Shown here: positions 60,519-64,000 of the stretch, piece after piece
How the letters are laid out: each line of letters opens with the position of its first letter
Position numbering within the stretch: the stretch's first letter is position 1
Assembly (NCBI RefSeq): GCF_000013365.1
Contig: NC_007778.1
Location: forward strand, 2,852,001-2,916,000
From: Rhodopseudomonas palustris HaA2
Lineage (GTDB): Bacteria; Pseudomonadota; Alphaproteobacteria; Rhizobiales; Xanthobacteraceae
DNA length: 64,000 nt
Direction: 5' to 3'
Program-made: the position numbers and the translations under genes
Notes under the pieces: generated by a model
Database searches by the model: none
Seen by the model: only the letters and a program-made list of their open reading frames with translations
What the model was told of the DNA's origin: nothing

Positions 60519-62745
60519 GGGAGCCTACGATCGCCTGCATCCGAAGGTCCGGCGTTGGATCCGGGATCAGGGCTGGAATGAGCTGCGCGAGATCCAGGCG
60601 CGCGCCATTGTGGCCGCGCTCGATGGCGCCGGCGACATCCTGATCGCCGCGTCGACCGCCGCCGGCAAGACCGAGGCGGCATTCCTGCCGATTCTGACCG
60701 CGGTGGCGGACCGAACGCAGTCGGGGTTCTCGGTGCTCTACGTCAGCCCGCTGAAGGCGCTGATCAATGATCAATTCCGCCGGCTCGAGACGCTCTGCGA
60801 GGCCATGGAAATCCCCGTGGTGAAGTGGCACGGCGATGCCTCGCCATCCGCGAAGAGGAAGGCGATCGACAAACCGGAGGGCGTCGCACTGATCACGCCG
60901 GAATCGATCGAGGCTATGTTCACCCGAAGGCCGGCCGACGCAAAGCGGTTGCTCGCCGCGGCGGACTTCATCGTCGTCGACGAGGTGCACTCTTTCCTGC
61001 AGGGTCCGCGCGGCCTTCACGTGGCCAGCCTGCTCAAGCGGATCGACGCGATGGCGCCGACCAGTGCGAGGCGGGTGGGACTGTCGGCAACTATAGGTGA
61101 TCTGCGGCAGGCGGCCGCCTGGTTGAGACCCGTCGATCCGGACCGGGTCGACATCCTGCAGGCCAAGTCGGACGCGCCCGAGCTGCGTCTGCAGGTGAGA
61201 GGCTATTCGGAGCCGCCGGACCTCGACGATCCGGACCACGCCGAAGGGGTTGCGGAGGCGGACGAAGAGCCGGCGTCGGATGCGCTCCCGCAGCGCATCG
61301 CCCTCGACTACATCGCCGACCACCTCTTCGGCACATTGCGCGGCTCCAACAACCTGGTCTTCGGCGGCTCGCGCCGTACGGTAGAGTCGGCGGCCGACCG
61401 GCTGCGCCGCCGCTGCGAGAAGGCGAACGTCCCGAACGAGTTTTTCCCGCACCATGGCAGCCTGTCGAAGGTGCTGCGCGAGGAGCTGGAGATCCGGCTG
61501 AAGGACGGGAAGCTTCCGACCACGGCCGTGTGCACGTCGACGCTCGAGCTTGGGGTGGACATTGGATCGGTGAAGTCGGTGGCCCAGATCGGGGCACCGC
61601 GTGCCTTGGCATCCGTGCGCCAGCGGCTGGGTCGGACGGGCCGCCGCGCCGGCACCCCGGCCATCCTCCGGATCTATGTGCGCGAACCGTACATCAGCCG
61701 GAAATCAGGTCTTCTGGACCGACTCCACATGAACACCGTGCGCTCGGTCGCGATCGTTCGGCTGCTGCTGGCGGGCTTCGTCGAGCCGGCGGCGCCAAGC
61801 CCCGAGATTCCGTCGACGCTCATCCACCAGATCCTTTCCGTGATCGCGGAGCGGGGTGGCATTTCGCCCAAGCCGCTCTTCGATCTCCTGTGCGGACCGG
61901 GGCCATTCGCGTCGATCGGTACATCGGACTTCGCGGGCCTGCTGCGCCACCTCGGTTCGACGGACATTCGCTTTCTCGAACAGGCACCGGACGGCACACT
62001 GATGCTCGGCTCTGAAGGCGAGAAGATCGTCCAGTCGCGAAGCTTCTTCGCGGTCTTCGAGACACCCGAGGAATGGCGCCTCACGGTCGGCGGCCGCACC
62101 TTGGGGACTTTGCCGATCTCGTATCCCGTGAACATCGGCAGCCTCGTCGTATTCGCCGGGCAGCGGTGGATCGTACGCGAGATCGACGAAAAGACCCGAA
62201 CACTCTTGGTAGCTCCGCATCGCGGAGGTGTCGTTCCTCGGTTCGAACGGAATACTTTCGAACCTGCACACGATCGGCTGATTGCCGAGATGAAGGCGGT
62301 CTACGAAGACGACGATGTGCCGCCCTATCTCGACCAGAGCGGAAGGGACCTGCTGTCGGCGGGCCGGGAGACCTTCCGCGACTGGGATCTCGACATTACG
62401 ACCCAGGTGCAGGAGGAAGCCGATCTGCACCTGTTTCTCTGGCGAGGCACGCAGGCGACGGCCGTCTTCGGCGCCGCGTTGTCGATGGCGGGACTCGAAT
62501 GCGAGGTCCACGATCTCGGTCTGATCCTTCCGAAGACGAAAGGAGAGGAGGTGAATCCGATCCTCGAAAAGCTCGCCGCCATGGAGAAGATCGACCCGAT
62601 GGACGTCGCCGAGTTCGTCAAGAATATCGGTGGGGGGAAGTTTCGGGAGTCCGTGCCGGCACCGCTCGCGCGGAAGCAATGGGCCGATCAGAACGCTCCG
62701 TTGATCAGGACGGCGCAGACGATGGCGAGAACGGTGTTGATGTGA
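60490..62745 (+). CDS. Lhr-like DEAD/DEAH helicase (Shango SngC-like; BrxHI-related)
   Basis: 751-residue SF2 helicase. Walker A is IAASTAAGKTEAAFLP (about residues 50-65), Walker B VVDEVHSFLQG (about 157-167), motif III SATIGD, and the C-terminal helicase motifs TLELGVDIGSVK and RQRLGRTGRRAG (about 345-382). An Lhr-specific region follows. Related to Lhr and to BrxHI of BREX. ATG at 60490 has GAGGAGG upstream and lies inside the ATPase gene. With its two upstream neighbours it forms a complete three-gene Shango-type defence operon. Confidence 0.88.
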   Translation: MSSPSFASLEGAYDRLHPKVRRWIRDQGWNELREIQARAIVAALDGAGDILIAASTAAGKTEAAFLPILTAVADRTQSGFSVLYVSPLKALINDQFRRLETLCEAMEIPVVKWHGDASPSAKRKAIDKPEGVALITPESIEAMFTRRPADAKRLLAAADFIVVDEVHSFLQGPRGLHVASLLKRIDAMAPTSARRVGLSATIGDLRQAAAWLRPVDPDRVDILQAKSDAPELRLQVRGYSEPPDLDDPDHAEGVAEADEEPASDALPQRIALDYIADHLFGTLRGSNNLVFGGSRRTVESAADRLRRRCEKANVPNEFFPHHGSLSKVLREELEIRLKDGKLPTTAVCTSTLELGVDIGSVKSVAQIGAPRALASVRQRLGRTGRRAGTPAILRIYVREPYISRKSGLLDRLHMNTVRSVAIVRLLLAGFVEPAAPSPEIPSTLIHQILSVIAERGGISPKPLFDLLCGPGPFASIGTSDFAGLLRHLGSTDIRFLEQAPDGTLMLGSEGEKIVQSRSFFAVFETPEEWRLTVGGRTLGTLPISYPVNIGSLVVFAGQRWIVREIDEKTRTLLVAPHRGGVVPRFERNTFEPAHDRLIAEMKAVYEDDDVPPYLDQSGRDLLSAGRETFRDWDLDITTQVQEEADLHLFLWRGTQATAVFGAALSMAGLECEVHDLGLILPKTKGEEVNPILEKLAAMEKIDPMDVAEFVKNIGGGKFRESVPAPLARKQWADQNAPLIRTAQTMARTVLM

Positions 62746-62863
62746 GCACCGCCGCCTCGATGCGGACGAACCATTCTGCTTGTTTTATTTGCGATCTACG
62801 TTTTGGCGTACGGCTTATTCTTGCGAGCCGGTCTTTTGACTAGCCTTCAAGTCTTCTGAAAGA

Positions 62864-62889
62864 ATTGGCCCGCCGTGCGGCGGGCCAAT
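62864..62889. terminator. Strong bidirectional hairpin terminator
   Basis: A perfect 12-bp stem, ATTGGCCCGCCG (62864-62875) and CGGCGGGCCAAT (62878-62889), closes over TG. It lies between the converging helicase and nrdJ genes and could end transcripts from both; a short T-rich tract (TTCTTTC) follows on the minus strand. Confidence 0.75.
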
Positions 62890-62902
62890 ATTGCTGCGAT
62901 TA

Positions 62903-62932
62903 CTGCGGGCAAATTATCTGCGGGCAGATTGT
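62903..62932. repeat. Two adjacent 15-bp direct repeats
   Basis: CTGCGGGCAAATTAT (62903-62917) is followed directly by CTGCGGGCAGATTGT (62918-62932), 13 of 15 identical. Located between the terminator hairpin and nrdJ. Function unknown; possibly a protein-binding site at an element end. Confidence 0.5.
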
Positions 62933-62985
62933 GGTTCCGGCCTCAAATGCAGTCTTTTGGGGTGAGCGACATTAGCTTAATTCGC

Positions 62986-64000
62986 TCAACTACACCCCGT
63001 CGTGCTCCCGCACGTATCGCACTTCATACACGTCCCGTTCCGCACCAGCGTGAAATTCCCGCATTCGCCGCACGAGTCGCCCTCGTAACCCCGCGCCTTG
63101 GCTTCGGCGCGGCGTTCGGCTTTGGAGGCTGCGGGCTGGGCCTGGGCGGCGCCGGCGCGGCTCCATTGCAGGGCTTCGAGCTTTTCGGTCGGCGACAGGT
63201 CGTGGTCGGCTTCCTGCTTCAGCGCGGTGGCGCCTTCGAGGACGTCGCCGATCCGCGAGGTCGACTTGGCGTGGCTGTCCGGCTGCGAGTAGGCCATCTT
63301 CACCGGAGACGAGCCGGCATCCGGCGTCGCCGGCGTGCTGCGCATCACCACCAGATTGTCGGTGCGCGAGCGGGTCAGGCCCTTCGACAGGTACTTGGTC
63401 GCGGCGTGCTGGCCGGACGGCGTGCCTTCCGGCGCCTTGCCTTCGTCGACGCCCTTGCCGATGGCGTCGAAGCCGGTCTCGCTGGGATCGACATGGGCGA
63501 GGTCGAACCGGCCCATGTAGCTCACGGCGAGTTCGCGGAACACGTAGTCGAGGATCGACGTCGCATACTTGATCGAGTCGTTGCCCTGGACCGGGCCGGC
63601 GGGCTCGAACCGGGTGAAGGTGAAGGCGTCGACATATTCCTCGAGCGGCACGCCGTATTGCAGGCCGAGCGACACCGCGATCGCGAAATTGTTGATGAAG
63701 GAGCGAAGTGCGGCACCTTCCTTGTGCATGTCGATGAAGATCTCGCCGATCCGGCCGTCGTCATATTCGCCGGTGCGCAGATAGACCTTGTGGCCGCCGA
63801 CCACCGCCTTCTGGGTGTAACCCTTGCGGCGATCCGGCATCTTCTCGCGCTCGCGCATCACCACGATGCGCTCGACCAGGCGCTCCACCACCTTCTCGGA
63901 GATCTGGGCGGTGCGCGCCGCCATCGGCTTCTCCAGGAAATTGTCGAGCGCGTCGTCGTCCTCGTCGTCGTCGGCGATCAGCTGCGAGTTCAACGGCTGC
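62986..64000 (-). CDS. nrdJ: B12-dependent ribonucleotide reductase, C-terminal part (partial)
   Basis: C-terminal 337 residues of a class II ribonucleotide reductase, which makes deoxyribonucleotides using adenosylcobalamin; the gene runs off the right edge of the window and full-length members are about 1,200 residues. Visible blocks include [36 protein letters not shown] and [18 protein letters not shown]. The end carries a cysteine-rich zinc-finger-like tail, [21 protein letters not shown], that is usual in this family. It marks the return to core chromosome on the right of the defence block and is the likely landmark for insertion. Confidence 0.93.
   Translation of the reverse strand, partial: QPLNSQLIADDDEDDDALDNFLEKPMAARTAQISEKVVERLVERIVVMREREKMPDRRKGYTQKAVVGGHKVYLRTGEYDDGRIGEIFIDMHKEGAALRSFINNFAIAVSLGLQYGVPLEEYVDAFTFTRFEPAGPVQGNDSIKYATSILDYVFRELAVSYMGRFDLAHVDPSETGFDAIGKGVDEGKAPEGTPSGQHAATKYLSKGLTRSRTDNLVVMRSTPATPDAGSSPVKMAYSQPDSHAKSTSRIGDVLEGATALKQEADHDLSPTEKLEALQWSRAGAAQAQPAASKAERRAEAKARGYEGDSCGECGNFTLVRNGTCMKCDTCGSTTGCS

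Larger units (their letters stand above)
62831..62971. other. Candidate end of the Tn7-like element
   Basis: Contains three copies of GTCTT(T/C)TG (62831-62838, 62851-62858, 62952-62959) and, on the minus strand, begins TGTCGCTCACCCCAAAAGAC at 62971, i.e. with the TGT typical of Tn7-family ends. It lies 15 bases from the nrdJ stop codon. This fits insertion just downstream of a conserved gene, but no 5-bp target duplication could be matched with the candidate at 36586. Confidence 0.35.

Noticed and set aside
59187-62745. BREX system (BrxD and BrxHI homologues)
   Set aside because: No BrxA, BrxB, BrxC, PglX or PglZ is present; the TerB-ATPase-helicase trio fits Shango instead.
36582-62971. 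A clean 5-bp target duplication flanking the candidate ends
   Set aside because: Flanks CACCA and CGACA (or shifted versions) agree at only three of five positions, so the ends remain unproved.

Overview
This window looks like chromosome from a high-GC alphaproteobacterium of the Rhodopseudomonas/Bradyrhizobium group (Nitrobacteraceae). That placement rests on the gene set (ppx-rnd, aspS, two-domain malic enzyme, CreA, group III truncated haemoglobin, Kup, B12-dependent ribonucleotide reductase), on strong GC bias in third codon positions, and on the style of the intergenic palindromic repeats. It is an inference from family recognition, not from a search.

Bases 1 to about 30,300 are an ordinary housekeeping and accessory chromosome: ppx, rnd, selO, aspS, maeB, a DoxX protein, a dihydrofolate-reductase-like protein, a polysaccharide deacetylase, an L,D-transpeptidase, creA, several small secreted proteins, an M20 deacylase, a thioesterase, a GNAT acetyltransferase, a 57-residue DUF1328 membrane protein, a Sel1-repeat protein, kup, a CPBP-type membrane protein, a MOSC protein, a flavin reductase, a truncated haemoglobin, a YghU-type glutathione transferase, two GGDEF proteins and a CHMI-type isomerase.

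Bases 30,300 to about 36,640 form a patchwork in which short modules are separated by palindromic intergenic repeats. It holds an AIPR abortive-infection protein, a RelE-type toxin with antitoxin, a small secreted protein, HicAB, an orphan lower-GC gene, and a PD-(D/E)XK nuclease with a decayed fragment of a paralogue beside it.

Bases 37,282 to 62,745 are a dense defence and mobility block. First comes a DISARM operon on the minus strand (methylase, an 893-aa DrmE-like protein, drmA, drmB, drmC), with every junction overlapping. Next is a complete Tn7-like transposition operon (tnsA, tnsB, tnsC/tniB, tniQ) plus the decayed 3' end of a second tniQ. Upstream of tnsA lies a structured, internally repeated non-coding stretch. 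Beyond it on the plus strand are a ribbon-helix-helix regulator gene with four ATAGC repeats at exact 8-bp spacing and a three-gene TerB / P-loop ATPase / Lhr-like helicase operon matching the Shango anti-phage system.

Bases 62,986 to 64,000 return to chromosome: the 3' end of a B12-dependent ribonucleotide reductase. The block therefore ends next to the 3' end of a conserved gene, the classic situation for a TnsD/TniQ-targeted Tn7-like element. Neither transposon end could be proved from sequence alone; candidates are listed. The most notable content is the co-location of DISARM, Shango and a Tn7-like transposition module, the unusual DISARM composition, the decayed duplicate pieces (tniQ and nuclease), and the unexplained structured repeat upstream of tnsA.
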